A DNA stretch of 64,000 bases from Acholeplasmataceae bacterium. GTDB taxonomy: Bacteria; Bacillota_I; Bacilli_A; Acholeplasmatales; UBA5453. The stretch lies in NCBI GenBank assembly GCA_012837645.1, contig DUQU01000043.1:41401-105400 (forward strand). The letters are read 5' to 3'. The translations under genes were made by a program, and so were the position numbers. Under the pieces are notes generated by a model, which had not been told where the DNA came from, did no database searches, and saw only the letters and a program-made list of their open reading frames with translations. How positions within the stretch are numbered: the stretch's first letter is position 1; every line of letters begins with the position of its first letter. Shown here piece after piece: positions 43,069-52,247 of this stretch.

Positions 43069-43999
43069 TAGCAATCACCTCTTTTAAAGCATCTATTAAC
43101 TCTTGAATCGAGTCCCCTGATACCGTTGAACCACCAACTAAATCAACATTAGCATCATCAACTAGTTCAACTCCAACTAACTCATCATATTCTTCTTGGT
43201 ACTTATCATAATATGTTCCCGTATGAGTTGTTTCAACTGTTCTTATCCCCACTACTTTATTATCTAAATCTAACCCTACTAATAAAGTTAACTCACCATA
43301 TTCTTTTTTATAATCTTTATCTAAAAATTCTTTAGTAGTCCCTTGAAGTGTATAAGCATAACCGATAACTTCTTCATCTTCATCTTTAATTATTTCTTTT
43401 TTAATAACTAAATCTGTCGCTTCAAAAGTTTCATCTTCTTCTCTACTATCAAAGCCGTCAAAGACCTCTTTATATAACAAGTCTTCATCGATAATGATTG
43501 TATATTGGATTGCTTCTTTAACAATATCTTTGATTAAATCATTTAATAAAGCACCCGTTTGAGTAACACCAGAAATATTGTCAACACCTTTTAAATCACC
43601 AATAAGACCATCTATCTCATTTAATTTAGGGACGTATTGATCCCAAAAGCCTGGTGTATTTTCGGTATCTAAAATCTTAACTCCTTTAATGTTTCCTTCT
43701 AGATCAACCGCGATTGCTAAATCAACCAATCCTCTTGGGTTGGTTCCTTTTGCTTTAAAAACATAACCGATAATTTCATCACTCTTTAAAATTTCGACTT
43801 TAACATAAACCTTCCCAGCACTAATTTCTTCTTCATTAATTCCTTCTAAATCAGGGAAAAAACCTTCATATGCCTTCATCGCTTCTTTTTCTTTATTTTT
43901 TTCAATGATAGGTGCAGTTATATAATTAGCCGTACCAATTAACGCACCACATAAAAGACCAACTAAAGTAAGTACGATTGCTGTTTTGAATATTTTCAT
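43061..43999 (-). CDS. rnfG: RnfG with two FMN-binding domains
   Basis: 312 aa, versus about 190-210 for usual RnfG. Helix 1 (residues 5-25) is the membrane anchor. Domain 1 has the flavinylation loop ISGVTQTGA with T146; domain 2 has VGGSTVSGD with T292. Both are of the S/G-x-T-x-S/T type used by the flavin transferase ApbE (not in this window). In Rnf, this subunit passes electrons from RnfD to the rest of the complex on the outside of the membrane. GGGAGG lies eight bases before ATG 43999. Eight-base overlap with the next rnfG-like gene. Confidence 0.9.
   Translation of the reverse strand: MKIFKTAIVLTLVGLLCGALIGTANYITAPIIEKNKEKEAMKAYEGFFPDLEGINEEEISAGKVYVKVEILKSDEIIGYVFKAKGTNPRGLVDLAIAVDLEGNIKGVKILDTENTPGFWDQYVPKLNEIDGLIGDLKGVDNISGVTQTGALLNDLIKDIVKEAIQYTIIIDEDLLYKEVFDGFDSREEDETFEATDLVIKKEIIKDEDEEVIGYAYTLQGTTKEFLDKDYKKEYGELTLLVGLDLDNKVVGIRTVETTHTGTYYDKYQEEYDELVGVELVDDANVDLVGGSTVSGDSIQELIDALKEVIANE
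43073..43472 (-). repeat. Direct repeat copy 2 (C-terminal half of rnfG)
   Basis: Partner of 42121-42520. Similarity falls abruptly near the codons for YKEVFDGFDSRE, which marks the boundary of the duplicated or converted segment. Confidence 0.9.
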
Positions 44000-44000
44000 T

Positions 44001-45077
44001 TTATAACCCTCCCAGTCCCACAAAGACAATAAAGGCCATCAATAATATTGTCACTCCAAGGCCAGTTAATACTTTCCAACCTAACTTAGGATTACTCCAT
44101 TTATAATAATCGATCAATGGCACAAACATATTGGCAATTAAAATCGCAAAAGCAACTCCTTCAGTATGCGACCCAAACAACCTTATTACAACTACCAAAC
44201 TACCGATTAAAAGCCCATAAATATATCTTCCTGGTGCCGTAACTGGCGAAGTAACCGGGTCGGTGGCCATAAAGACCGCTCCAAATAAAACTCCTCCTGT
44301 TAAAACTTGAAATAATACAAAATCAATAATGTTTAATTTCAAAGTCAAAGCCGCCACTAACATTAAAACAACAAAACTGCCTAAGAAAGCAACGAAGATA
44401 CGCCAATCAGCTGCCTTTCTAATAAATAAGTAAGCACCGCTTATTAAAATTAAAAGCGCACTAATCTCACCCATACCACCAGGGACATTTCCTAAGAAAA
44501 GTTCTAAAAGGGAATAATCTTTTAAAGCGTTAGGAATGTTTAACAAATCGTTACCCAAAGCACCTAACGCTGTGGAACCACCAACTAAATCTGGTCCCGC
44601 ATATTTAAATCCCGCTCCAAAAGATATTAAAGCAATAATAAAGGCGACCGCAGCCGGATTGAAAATGTTAGCTCCCATCCCGCCAAAAACCATTTTAGCA
44701 AATAAAATACCGAGACCCGCACTAATAATTACTGCATAAATGCTTAAATGAGCTGGAACCATCATCGAAAAGATAACAGCGCTAATCGTTGGCGTTATCA
44801 CATTAAGCGAAGTTATTTGTTTAAACCTATCGATAAACTTCGCTTTAAATCCTTTCACCCTAATTGGATGAGGACGGTGCCTAATCATCACCACTGCACA
44901 TTCAACTAAAATCATTACTACTACTGCTAAGACAATTCTTAATAATGCTTGCCACCCAAACTTGTAAATACTAAACATCACTAATGGTAATAAAGCAATT
45001 AAAACATCTACCATCATTCTTTTAACTGACGTTTCCTTTTTTACAAAGGGGGCGTTAGACTTTACAAACGTTACCAT
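44001..45077 (-). CDS. rnfD: Rnf complex subunit D
   Basis: Membrane subunit homologous to NqrB, 358 aa, with about eight to ten helices. The covalent FMN loop appears as LVGGSTALGAL (T169), and MATDPVTSPVTAPGRYIYG is the family's signature near the C terminus. MGANIFNPAAVAFII is another conserved block. It forms part of the ion-translocating path. The stop lies one base before the rnfG start; GGAGTG precedes the ATG. Confidence 0.94.
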   Translation of the reverse strand: MVTFVKSNAPFVKKETSVKRMMVDVLIALLPLVMFSIYKFGWQALLRIVLAVVVMILVECAVVMIRHRPHPIRVKGFKAKFIDRFKQITSLNVITPTISAVIFSMMVPAHLSIYAVIISAGLGILFAKMVFGGMGANIFNPAAVAFIIALISFGAGFKYAGPDLVGGSTALGALGNDLLNIPNALKDYSLLELFLGNVPGGMGEISALLILISGAYLFIRKAADWRIFVAFLGSFVVLMLVAALTLKLNIIDFVLFQVLTGGVLFGAVFMATDPVTSPVTAPGRYIYGLLIGSLVVVIRLFGSHTEGVAFAILIANMFVPLIDYYKWSNPKLGWKVLTGLGVTILLMAFIVFVGLGGL

Positions 45078-45087
45078 ATTATCACTC

Positions 45088-46389
45088 CTATGCTTTAATG
45101 AAACGTTTTGCTTGTTTCATAATTTCTGTTAGAGGTATTTTTGCGGGACAAGTATAACTGCAAAGTCCGCATTCAATACAACGATTTACATCGAGCGTCG
45201 CTACTTGTTCTTTATCCCTTGCTTTATAAGCATTCATAATTTGAACAGGCTTTAAATCAACAGGACAAGAATAAACGCAGCTCGCACAACTAATACATTC
45301 TAATTCTTTTTCTATTTTTTGGTTATTAACAATTAAACTAGTCGTTGTTTTACTAATAAAAAAATCATCATTAGTAATATTATTACCCATCATCGGGCCT
45401 CCAACCACTAACTCTTTAGGAATATCTTCATCGACATAGCCGCCGCAAATAGCGATTAAATCTTTTACTGGAGTCCCAATTCTAACATTAAAACTTTTAG
45501 GTTCATTAATACCTTCACCAGCAATAGAGAAAAAGCGTTCGGTTATCGGCATTTTTCTTTCTACAGCTCGGTAAATCCCATATAAAGTCGTTACATTTAA
45601 GACCACCACTCCGTATTCATTAGTTAATGTCCCAACGGGCACTTTAATACCAAGCGCACTTTTAATGGTTTCATTTTCCCAACCTTGAGGATAATAATCA
45701 GCAACAAGTTTGACAGTTATATCCTCTTCATAATTAGCTAAAATTGCATCAAATTCTTCTTTTAATTTGGGATATTTCTTTTTAATCGCGATCACACCTC
45801 GAGGTGCCTTAAGAGCTTTCATCGAATATATCAAACCTTTAACAATTCGTTCTGGTTTGTTTTTCATAATTTGATAATCGCTCACAATAATAGGTTCACA
45901 TTCCACCCCATTAGCTAAAACAACATCAATTGTTTTATCGGTTTGAAACTTCACATAAGTCGGAAAACCGCTTCCCCCTAAGCCTGAGAGCCCCGAATCT
46001 TTAATAATGTTAATATAATCATCTTTGGTTAATTTATCGATTTCTTCTTTCGTCCTGGGCTTACAACTAGTACAAAGCTCGTACTTAAAATCATTTTCAA
46101 TAATTAAACAATCAACTACATCACCACTACTACCATGAAGTTTCTTTTCAATCCCAATTACCTTGCCGCTCACTGTGGAGTGAATCGGTTGATCAAAAAA
46201 GGCTCCATGTCGGGTTCCAATTAATTGACCCACCTTTACATAATCACCATCAAAAACACAGGTTTCTCCAGCTGGACATTTTAAGTCAGCAGTGGGAAAG
46301 AATAAATACTTAGCATCTTTATAATCGATTATCTCCCCTTCTACTCGACCTTTTTTACCATCAGGAATCTTGCTTGTTTTTTCAATCAT
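45088..46389 (-). CDS. rnfC: Rnf complex subunit C (NADH-binding)
   Basis: Peripheral cytoplasmic subunit, 433 aa, that binds FMN and NADH, related to NqrA/NuoF. The nucleotide-binding segment is [14 protein letters not shown] followed by [15 protein letters not shown]. Two [4Fe-4S] motifs are at the C terminus: [15 protein letters not shown] and [15 protein letters not shown]. The N-terminal barrel-sandwich hybrid domain is present. The ATG overlaps the glyA stop by four bases (ATGA) and has a GAGGTGG site within glyA, so Rnf is translated from the glyA transcript. Confidence 0.95.
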   Translation of the reverse strand: MIEKTSKIPDGKKGRVEGEIIDYKDAKYLFFPTADLKCPAGETCVFDGDYVKVGQLIGTRHGAFFDQPIHSTVSGKVIGIEKKLHGSSGDVVDCLIIENDFKYELCTSCKPRTKEEIDKLTKDDYINIIKDSGLSGLGGSGFPTYVKFQTDKTIDVVLANGVECEPIIVSDYQIMKNKPERIVKGLIYSMKALKAPRGVIAIKKKYPKLKEEFDAILANYEEDITVKLVADYYPQGWENETIKSALGIKVPVGTLTNEYGVVVLNVTTLYGIYRAVERKMPITERFFSIAGEGINEPKSFNVRIGTPVKDLIAICGGYVDEDIPKELVVGGPMMGNNITNDDFFISKTTTSLIVNNQKIEKELECISCASCVYSCPVDLKPVQIMNAYKARDKEQVATLDVNRCIECGLCSYTCPAKIPLTEIMKQAKRFIKA

Positions 46390-47603
46390 TTTTCCACCTC
46401 TTCATATATTGGATAAGCTTTTAACTTATTTATTATTTCTTGTTTTACATTCTGTTTTAAAATTAAAGCTTCGTAAATCATTTTCGCAACCCATTTCATT
46501 TCCTCTTCTTTAAAACCTCTCGTCGTCATCGCTGGAGTACCCAACCTCATACCGCTTGTAATAAAAGGTTTTTGTTGATCAAAAGGAATGGTGTTTTTAT
46601 TAATGGTGATGTTCATTTCACCTAATAATTCTTCCGCCTCTTTACCTGTAATTTTAAAATTATCATAAACATCAACTAAAACAAGATGATTATCAGTGCC
46701 ACCACTGACAATTCTAAAACCATAATCACTTAAAGCTTTCGCTAAGGCTTTCGCATTTAGCACTACTTGTTTTTGATATTCTTTAAATTCCGGTTTTAAA
46801 GCCTCATAAAAGCTAACCGCTTTCGCAGCAATAATATGCATTAATGGACCGCCTTGAATACCAGGAAAAACATTACGGTCAATTTTTTTCGCTAACTCTT
46901 CATCATTAGTTAAAATTAATCCTCCTCGCGGCCCCCTTAAAGTTTTATGGGTTGTTGAAGTAACAACGTCCGCATACGGAAAAGGACTAGGATGCATTCC
47001 CCCAGCAATTAAACCAGCAATATGAGCCATATCAACTAAAAGATAAGCACCAACAAGATCAGCTATTTCTCTAAACTTTTTAAAATCAATTATTTTCGCA
47101 TAGGCGCTCGCACCAGCAATAATAAGTTGCGGCTTTTCTTTTAAGGCAACCTTCTTAACTTCTTCATAATCGATTTCTTCAGTTTTCTTGTTAACACTAT
47201 AAGTAACACCCTGGTAATCTTGACCGGAAAAAGAAAGCCTATAACCATGAGTTAAATGACCACCGCTATCGAGTTTCATCCCTAAAATCTTCTCACCATG
47301 GTTAATTAAACTTCTAATCGCCGCCATATTAGCTTGACTACCAGAATGAGCTTGAACATTGGCAAATTTAGCATTAAATAATTGTTTCGCTCTTTCCCGT
47401 GCTAAATCTTCCACAACATCAGCAAACTCACAACCACCATAATATCTTTTACCGGGATATCCTTCAGCGTATTTATTCGTAAAAATAGAGCCTCCTGCTT
47501 TTAAAACCTCTTTGGAAACAAAGTTTTCAGAAGCAATTAGCTCAAGATGATTTTGTTGTCTTTGATATTCATCATTAATAGCTTTAAATATTAATTTATC
47601 CAT
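46386..47603 (-). CDS. glyA: Serine hydroxymethyltransferase
   Basis: PLP enzyme interconverting serine plus tetrahydrofolate with glycine plus methylene-THF, 405 aa. Visible motifs: [61 protein letters not shown] and [13 protein letters not shown], here [14 protein letters not shown], with the PLP lysine. The ATG is three bases after GAGGTG; the GTG two codons earlier belongs to that site. It is the first gene of the rnf operon and is functionally close to folD and fhs at 57-59 kb. Confidence 0.97.
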   Translation of the reverse strand: MDKLIFKAINDEYQRQQNHLELIASENFVSKEVLKAGGSIFTNKYAEGYPGKRYYGGCEFADVVEDLARERAKQLFNAKFANVQAHSGSQANMAAIRSLINHGEKILGMKLDSGGHLTHGYRLSFSGQDYQGVTYSVNKKTEEIDYEEVKKVALKEKPQLIIAGASAYAKIIDFKKFREIADLVGAYLLVDMAHIAGLIAGGMHPSPFPYADVVTSTTHKTLRGPRGGLILTNDEELAKKIDRNVFPGIQGGPLMHIIAAKAVSFYEALKPEFKEYQKQVVLNAKALAKALSDYGFRIVSGGTDNHLVLVDVYDNFKITGKEAEELLGEMNITINKNTIPFDQQKPFITSGMRLGTPAMTTRGFKEEEMKWVAKMIYEALILKQNVKQEIINKLKAYPIYEEVEK

Positions 47604-47665
47604 TTTCACCTCGTATTTTAATTAGCACTTTCGCTACCTATTTTTAAATCGGTTAATCCTTTATT

Positions 47666-47694
47666 ATTATATAATAATGTCAAGTGATTTGCAA
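47666..47694 (-). promoter_or_regulatory. Promoter of the glyA-rnf operon
   Basis: On the minus strand TTGCAA (47694-47689), 17-base spacer, TATAAT (47671-47666). The leader is about 55 bases to the glyA start, too short for a glycine or THF riboswitch; a small hairpin GTAGCGAAAGTGCT is the only structure noticed. Confidence 0.75.
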
Positions 47695-47773
47695 CAAAAC
47701 TTCCTCAAATTACAATAATTATAACTACCCTAAAACAAGGAAGCGTTCTGATAGTTTTTAACACCTCAGAAAT

Positions 47774-47794
47774 AAAAAAACTGATTAAATCAGC
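47774..47794 (-). terminator. Terminator after the GDPD gene
   Basis: CTGAT (47781-47785) and ATCAG (47789-47793) with a three-base loop, followed on the minus strand by seven T. Confidence 0.75.
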
Positions 47795-47818
47795 TTTTTT
47801 AAAAGAAATTCATTTTAG

Positions 47819-49267
47819 TTAAATAACTTTAATCGTCACTAAATCACTCGCCATCGTAATTGTTTCATCTTGAAACTGAAATTGGTGAGTCAAATAAAGA
47901 TAAGCATAACCACTTTTTTTTGCAGCGATTATTTCATTATTACTAATTACTAATCCCAGCGGATTATCAAAAAGGATATTTATTTGATAGTCTAGTGTTT
48001 GACCTTTATCATCACTTAAAATAAGTTTTTTGCTAGCTTTACTTCTTTTAAATTCAATATAATCTTTAATTACTAACTTTTTAACTAAACCTTCTAGCTT
48101 ATCAATATAATCAGAATTTAGTTTATCAAAGCCTTCTTTTAAGGCGACTTTAAGTTGTTCTTCCTTAATACCCCAAGGCGCGTATTCAACCATTCTTCGC
48201 ATAAACTCTTTTCGGTAGTTTAAATTATCAGTTTGATAATAAGGGTTGACAGTTAAACGGTGTTTATTAACCATCTTTAAGATTTGATGGAAAATCTCTC
48301 CCTTGTCAGTATAATCAACTAAAAAACCATTGATATTATCCCTGACAACCGCTTCTAAAGGAACGATTGTCCAAGGATAAAAACTCATCACTTGAAAATC
48401 TCTTTTCAATCTATTAACTTCTTTACCAATTATAAAGGCTTCTTCTTTTGTTTCTGTTTTAACTTCAATTAAAAAATTAAAATCGTCAGGAATCGCTTCA
48501 TCGAATTCACTTAATAAAGGTAGTTGACTAGAAAAAAGTTTCTCATCTTTTCTCATCTTTGCCTTTAAAAGAGTTTGATAATCATGATCTTTAATTACTA
48601 AATCCTTATCATATGTTCTTTTTAAATTCTCATCATGATTGACAACGACATAACCATCTTTAGTAACGTGAAGATCCATTTCTAAAAAATCAGCCTCTCG
48701 CTCATAAGCCTCTAATCCAGCTTTAATACTATTTTCTACTTCTTCTTTATGATAGCCACGGTGAGAAACCAAAAATGGTAAGTTGGTAATATCCGCTTCA
48801 ATTTCTACTTTCTTTAAATTATCGCCTAAAACTCCATCGACTCCACTTAAAATTGCTTTATAAATTGATTCATCATTTTTAACGCGTGAAATAATTTTTA
48901 TTCCTGCTAAATGAAGTTCTCTAATTAAATTTTGGTCTACATATTCCACGGGAATTAAACAAGTAAAAAGGTGATTAGAAAAAAGCAACTCTCTTAAGTT
49001 GATTAATTCCCTTTCTTTGGTAACTTCATAAACTAATCTTAACTCACTATAAATTTCATAGATATCTTCTAAAATTGCCATCCGGTCGCTCATAATAAAA
49101 AGATCATGGTGGTCTTTTTCTTTTAAGTATTCCGCTATTTCTATTGCTGTTTTCTTTTCTTCAACTTCAATAAAGTTTAATCCTATTAATAAATCTTCCT
49201 TTTGGTAGTTCTTTAAGTACCTAATGTCACTTTCTTCATTATCGCTAATATAACTTACTCTAATCAT
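47819..49267 (-). CDS. Glycerophosphodiester phosphodiesterase with extra N-terminal domain
   Basis: Hydrolyses glycerophosphodiesters to glycerol-3-phosphate and an alcohol, 482 aa, without signal peptide. The GDPD barrel starts near residue 165: LVSHRGYHKEEVENS, FLEMDLHVTKDGYVVVNHDENL, and FLIEVKTE, all catalytic or metal positions. The first ~160 residues look like a second, degenerate barrel half: HLAGIKIISRVKNDESIYKAILSGVDGVLGDN resembles the C-terminal end of a GDPD (VNDxxxMxxLxxLGVDGIITD). A beta-rich tail follows the barrel. AGGAGG is well placed before the ATG. Confidence 0.88.
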   Translation of the reverse strand: MIRVSYISDNEESDIRYLKNYQKEDLLIGLNFIEVEEKKTAIEIAEYLKEKDHHDLFIMSDRMAILEDIYEIYSELRLVYEVTKERELINLRELLFSNHLFTCLIPVEYVDQNLIRELHLAGIKIISRVKNDESIYKAILSGVDGVLGDNLKKVEIEADITNLPFLVSHRGYHKEEVENSIKAGLEAYEREADFLEMDLHVTKDGYVVVNHDENLKRTYDKDLVIKDHDYQTLLKAKMRKDEKLFSSQLPLLSEFDEAIPDDFNFLIEVKTETKEEAFIIGKEVNRLKRDFQVMSFYPWTIVPLEAVVRDNINGFLVDYTDKGEIFHQILKMVNKHRLTVNPYYQTDNLNYRKEFMRRMVEYAPWGIKEEQLKVALKEGFDKLNSDYIDKLEGLVKKLVIKDYIEFKRSKASKKLILSDDKGQTLDYQINILFDNPLGLVISNNEIIAAKKSGYAYLYLTHQFQFQDETITMASDLVTIKVI

Positions 49268-49333
49268 TTTTCCTCCTGCTAGTGTAAAATTATTATCTCT
49301 ATTTTATCATACTTATATTATTATTTCATTTTT

Positions 49334-50122
49334 CTACAAATCTTTTTTAATAATGAGATCAATCATTTCTGCAACAGCATCATTATTATGATGGCCTACT
49401 TGATAATCTGCTAACGCTTTAATCTCCTCAGCAGCGTTAAAAGGCGCGAAACTAACATCCGCCCTTTTTAATAGTTCATAATCGTTTAAATAGTCACCAA
49501 TGGCATAAATCTGATAATTACTCAATTTCATTAATTCAATCACTTTATTTAAAGCCATTCCTTTGGAGACATTTTTAGCTTGAATATCCAAATAGCTACT
49601 ACCTGATAATACTAATTCCACTTCATCACTACTAGGAAATGTCATTAAATCACTCATTATTTTAGCTTTATCAAAACCTCTAAAGCCAAAACCCATTTTA
49701 TTAATCGCTCCAGCATTAATTAACTTTTTAAATTGTTGATAACCTTGTTCTCCACTATTAGCATTATATTGATAAAATTGATCTTGGCTGCTCATATTTA
49801 GGTTACCAATCTTATTAACTTTAAAATAATTAAGCAAACTTAATCCATAAGTAATTGATAATTTTTCTTGATAAACTATTTTATCATTTTGATAATCATA
49901 AATAACAGCGCCATTAGAACATATCAAATAAGCACTCGGAATAATGTTGACCGCTTCTAAAAATCTTTTAACGGCACCAACATTTCTTCCCGTCGCGATT
50001 GTAAATAAATAATTTTTTTGCCAAAGTTTAATCTTCTCGCTATTTTCCTTACTAATATAAGTATTAGGACCATCATATGTTAATAATGTGCCATCTAAAT
50101 CCGCGACAATAATCTTTTTCAT
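49334..50122 (-). CDS. HAD-superfamily Cof-type phosphatase
   Basis: Sugar-phosphate phosphatase-like protein of subfamily IIB, 262 aa. Motif I VADLDGTLLTYDG, motif II FTIATGRNVGAVKRF, C-terminal KGMALNKVIEL and IYAIGDYLNDYELLKRADVSFAPFNA are typical of Cof proteins. The ATG at 50122 follows AGGTGA by four bases; the GTG two codons earlier is part of that site. It could be a phosphatase for sugar phosphates, flavin or PLP; substrate unknown. Confidence 0.9.
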   Translation of the reverse strand: MKKIIVADLDGTLLTYDGPNTYISKENSEKIKLWQKNYLFTIATGRNVGAVKRFLEAVNIIPSAYLICSNGAVIYDYQNDKIVYQEKLSITYGLSLLNYFKVNKIGNLNMSSQDQFYQYNANSGEQGYQQFKKLINAGAINKMGFGFRGFDKAKIMSDLMTFPSSDEVELVLSGSSYLDIQAKNVSKGMALNKVIELMKLSNYQIYAIGDYLNDYELLKRADVSFAPFNAAEEIKALADYQVGHHNNDAVAEMIDLIIKKDL

Positions 50123-50195
50123 CTTCACCTAGCTAATTCTATTTTCTTTTAAAGAAATCCCCTTAATAAGAAGGTTTTCCATTGTTTTAATAATT

Positions 50196-50912
50196 CTATT
50201 TTTCCGCTATTATAGCATTATGGTAAACATTAGCGACATCTTCGATATCATCTAACATCTCTCTTAGTTTTTGATAATTATTAATATCGTCTTCTTTAGT
50301 TAAAGTTTGATAATTAAACGGAAGCCAAGCGATTTCATCAATTTCCAATTCTAAATCATCTTTTAATTCTAACAAGGATGTTTTAATAATATTGTAATCA
50401 TTTACTTCGCCATAAACGGTGATTAAGTCATCTTCTTCTTCTAAATCTTTAAAGTTAGTATCAGTTAAAATAAAGTGTTCTAATAACTCATCGATGCTAA
50501 AATCTTTCAAGGTAAACATCGCTAAATGTTCAAAAAGATGTAAAACGGCACCCATTTTACCACCTGTTTTTGTAAAAGCATTTCTAACTAAGGCGATCGT
50601 TCTTGCTGGATTATCAGTTAAACATTCGATAATAAACATCGTATTAGCAGGCCCATAAAACTCATATCTCATCTCTTGATAATGTTCTTCGCTGCCGCCT
50701 TTAGCTTTTTCAATCGCTCTTGCGATAATATCTGATGGTACTTGATCTTTGCGAGCTTTTTCAATCAATCTTTTTAAAGTGAGATTACTTTCAGGATCAT
50801 AACCCCCTTTGGCAACCATATATATTTCTTTGCCGTATTTAGAATAAAGTCGCGACTTTTTTAAAGAGGTTTTTTGCATCGCTTCTTTTCTTACTTCATG
50901 CGCACGACCCAT
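50196..50912 (-). CDS. YebC/PmpR-family protein
   Basis: Conserved three-domain cytoplasmic protein, 238 aa. It has been described both as a transcription regulator and, more recently, as a factor that relieves ribosome stalling at proline stretches. Signatures: SRLYSKYGKEIYMVAKGGYDPESN, VPSDIIARAIEKAKGG, FYGPANTMFIIECLTDNPART and KTGGKMG. The N terminus MGRAHEVRK deviates from the common MAGHSKWAN, as in the YeeN-like branch. Its ATG overlaps the pyrophosphatase stop (TAATG). Confidence 0.92.
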   Translation of the reverse strand: MGRAHEVRKEAMQKTSLKKSRLYSKYGKEIYMVAKGGYDPESNLTLKRLIEKARKDQVPSDIIARAIEKAKGGSEEHYQEMRYEFYGPANTMFIIECLTDNPARTIALVRNAFTKTGGKMGAVLHLFEHLAMFTLKDFSIDELLEHFILTDTNFKDLEEEDDLITVYGEVNDYNIIKTSLLELKDDLELEIDEIAWLPFNYQTLTKEDDINNYQKLREMLDDIEDVANVYHNAIIAEK

Positions 50913-51439
50913 TACTTAAAAACCTCATTATACCTATTTATCGCCTCTTGAATGGTTTCTTTAGCTTTCTCTTTATTACCGATATCTAAAACATACGTCT
51001 TTTTATTTTCCAATGACTTGTAAACTTCAAAGAAGTGATGCATTTCATCTAAAACGTGCTTTGGTAAATCCTCTAATTCATCATAATGCGATAAGGAAGG
51101 ATCACCTTTAGCGACCGCGATGATTTTTTCATCAACTTGATCGCTATCGATCATCGAAATAACTCCAATCGGCTTAGATATTACTAAACTTAAAGGATGA
51201 AGGTTTTCACTACATAATACTAAGACATCTAAAGGGTCATCATCACTAGCATACGTTCTCGGTATAAAGCCATAATTAGCAGGATAGTGAGTAGAAGTAT
51301 ACAAAACCCTATCTAAAATAATCATTCCTGTTTCTTTATCCAACTCATATTTAGTTTTAGAGCCTTTAGGAATTTCAACAACGCTAATAAACTCTTGCGG
51401 TTTTATTCTTTTTTTGTCAATATTATGCCAAATATTCAT
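50912..51439 (-). CDS. ppa: Inorganic pyrophosphatase (family I)
   Basis: Soluble Mg2+-dependent pyrophosphatase, 175 aa. Motifs: VVEIPKGSKTKYELDKETG, YPANYGFIPRTYASDDDPLDVLVL (catalytic Asp cluster) and IDSDQVDEKIIAVAKGD. It drives biosynthetic reactions by removing PPi. GGTGAT precedes the ATG. The C-terminal KAKETIQEAINRY helix matches the family. Many Firmicutes use the family II enzyme instead, so family I is informative about lineage. Confidence 0.96.
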   Translation of the reverse strand: MNIWHNIDKKRIKPQEFISVVEIPKGSKTKYELDKETGMIILDRVLYTSTHYPANYGFIPRTYASDDDPLDVLVLCSENLHPLSLVISKPIGVISMIDSDQVDEKIIAVAKGDPSLSHYDELEDLPKHVLDEMHHFFEVYKSLENKKTYVLDIGNKEKAKETIQEAINRYNEVFK

Positions 51440-51443
51440 TTTA

Positions 51444-52247
51444 TCACCTTTTTTCTTTTTCTTGTTTTTGTAAATATTTTAAAACAGCCTTTAAATCTTT
51501 AAAAATATAAGTAGGACGATAATCAACTTTTTCTAAATCAGCAACTTTACTTTCACCTGTTAAAATCATCGCACTTTCAATATTAGCATTAATTCCCGCT
51601 AAAACATCAGTATAATAACGATCTCCAATAATTAAAGCTTCTGCTTTTTTGAACCCTTTTTCTTTTAAAACATTTAAAATCATCGCTTTATGGGGCTTCC
51701 CTAAAATAGTTAAATCTTTAATTTTGGCAGTACTATTTAATAGTTTTAAAATACTACCGGCATCTGGTAAATAATAACCACCCTGATAAGGACATCTTTC
51801 ATCTAAATGAGTGCTAATCACTTTAACCCCATCTTGAATGTAAAAAGATGCTTCAACTAGTTTTTGATAAGTTAAACTTTTATCAAAACCAACAACAACC
51901 CTCTCTACGGCCCCTTTTTGATACTTTTCAACTAAATCGTAACCTGCATTTATAAGTTCTTCTTTTAAATCATTAGTTCCTAATAAATAAAGTTTTTTCA
52001 AGTTGTTTTGAGCTAAATAACTAAGAAGATGATCAATTGAAGAATAAATATTATCTAAACTCGTTTTTATTCCAAAATTGTTTAATTTATTAAAATAATT
52101 AACTTTACTAGTTGAGCTATTATTAGTTAAAAAAACATAATAGATTTCTTCTTTTTGTAAGTATAAAAATAATTCTTTTGCAAAAGGAAGGAGTTCGTTA
52201 TTTAAATAAATCGTTCCATCCAAATCAAAGAAGATGATTTTTTTCAT
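51444..52247 (-). CDS. HAD-IIA phosphatase, NagD/p-nitrophenylphosphatase-like
   Basis: Subfamily IIA haloacid dehalogenase, 267 aa. Motif I FFDLDGTIYLNNELLP, motif II YVFLTNNSSTSKVNY, then VVVGFDKSLTYQKLVEA, LGKPHKAMI and ALIIGDRYYTDVLAGINA. NagD-like proteins dephosphorylate nucleotides or sugar phosphates. Four-base overlap (ATGA) with the CotH-like gene upstream, and four bases before ppa, so the three genes with YebC form one operon. Confidence 0.9.
   Translation of the reverse strand: MKKIIFFDLDGTIYLNNELLPFAKELFLYLQKEEIYYVFLTNNSSTSKVNYFNKLNNFGIKTSLDNIYSSIDHLLSYLAQNNLKKLYLLGTNDLKEELINAGYDLVEKYQKGAVERVVVGFDKSLTYQKLVEASFYIQDGVKVISTHLDERCPYQGGYYLPDAGSILKLLNSTAKIKDLTILGKPHKAMILNVLKEKGFKKAEALIIGDRYYTDVLAGINANIESAMILTGESKVADLEKVDYRPTYIFKDLKAVLKYLQKQEKEKR

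Noticed and set aside
42121..43472. CRISPR array or tandem satellite
   Set aside because: The repeat is a two-copy gene duplication with coding content; no short regularly spaced repeats exist anywhere in the window.
47604..47671. Possible glycine or folate riboswitch before glyA
   Set aside because: The leader is only about 55 bases and shows just a small hairpin; known glycine and THF riboswitches are longer and have conserved cores not seen here.
47655..47685. AT-rich near-palindrome resembling a XerCD dif site
   Set aside because: Only the right arm resembles dif (8 of 11); the left arm does not, and the sequence is explained by the TATAAT/TTGCAA promoter of glyA.
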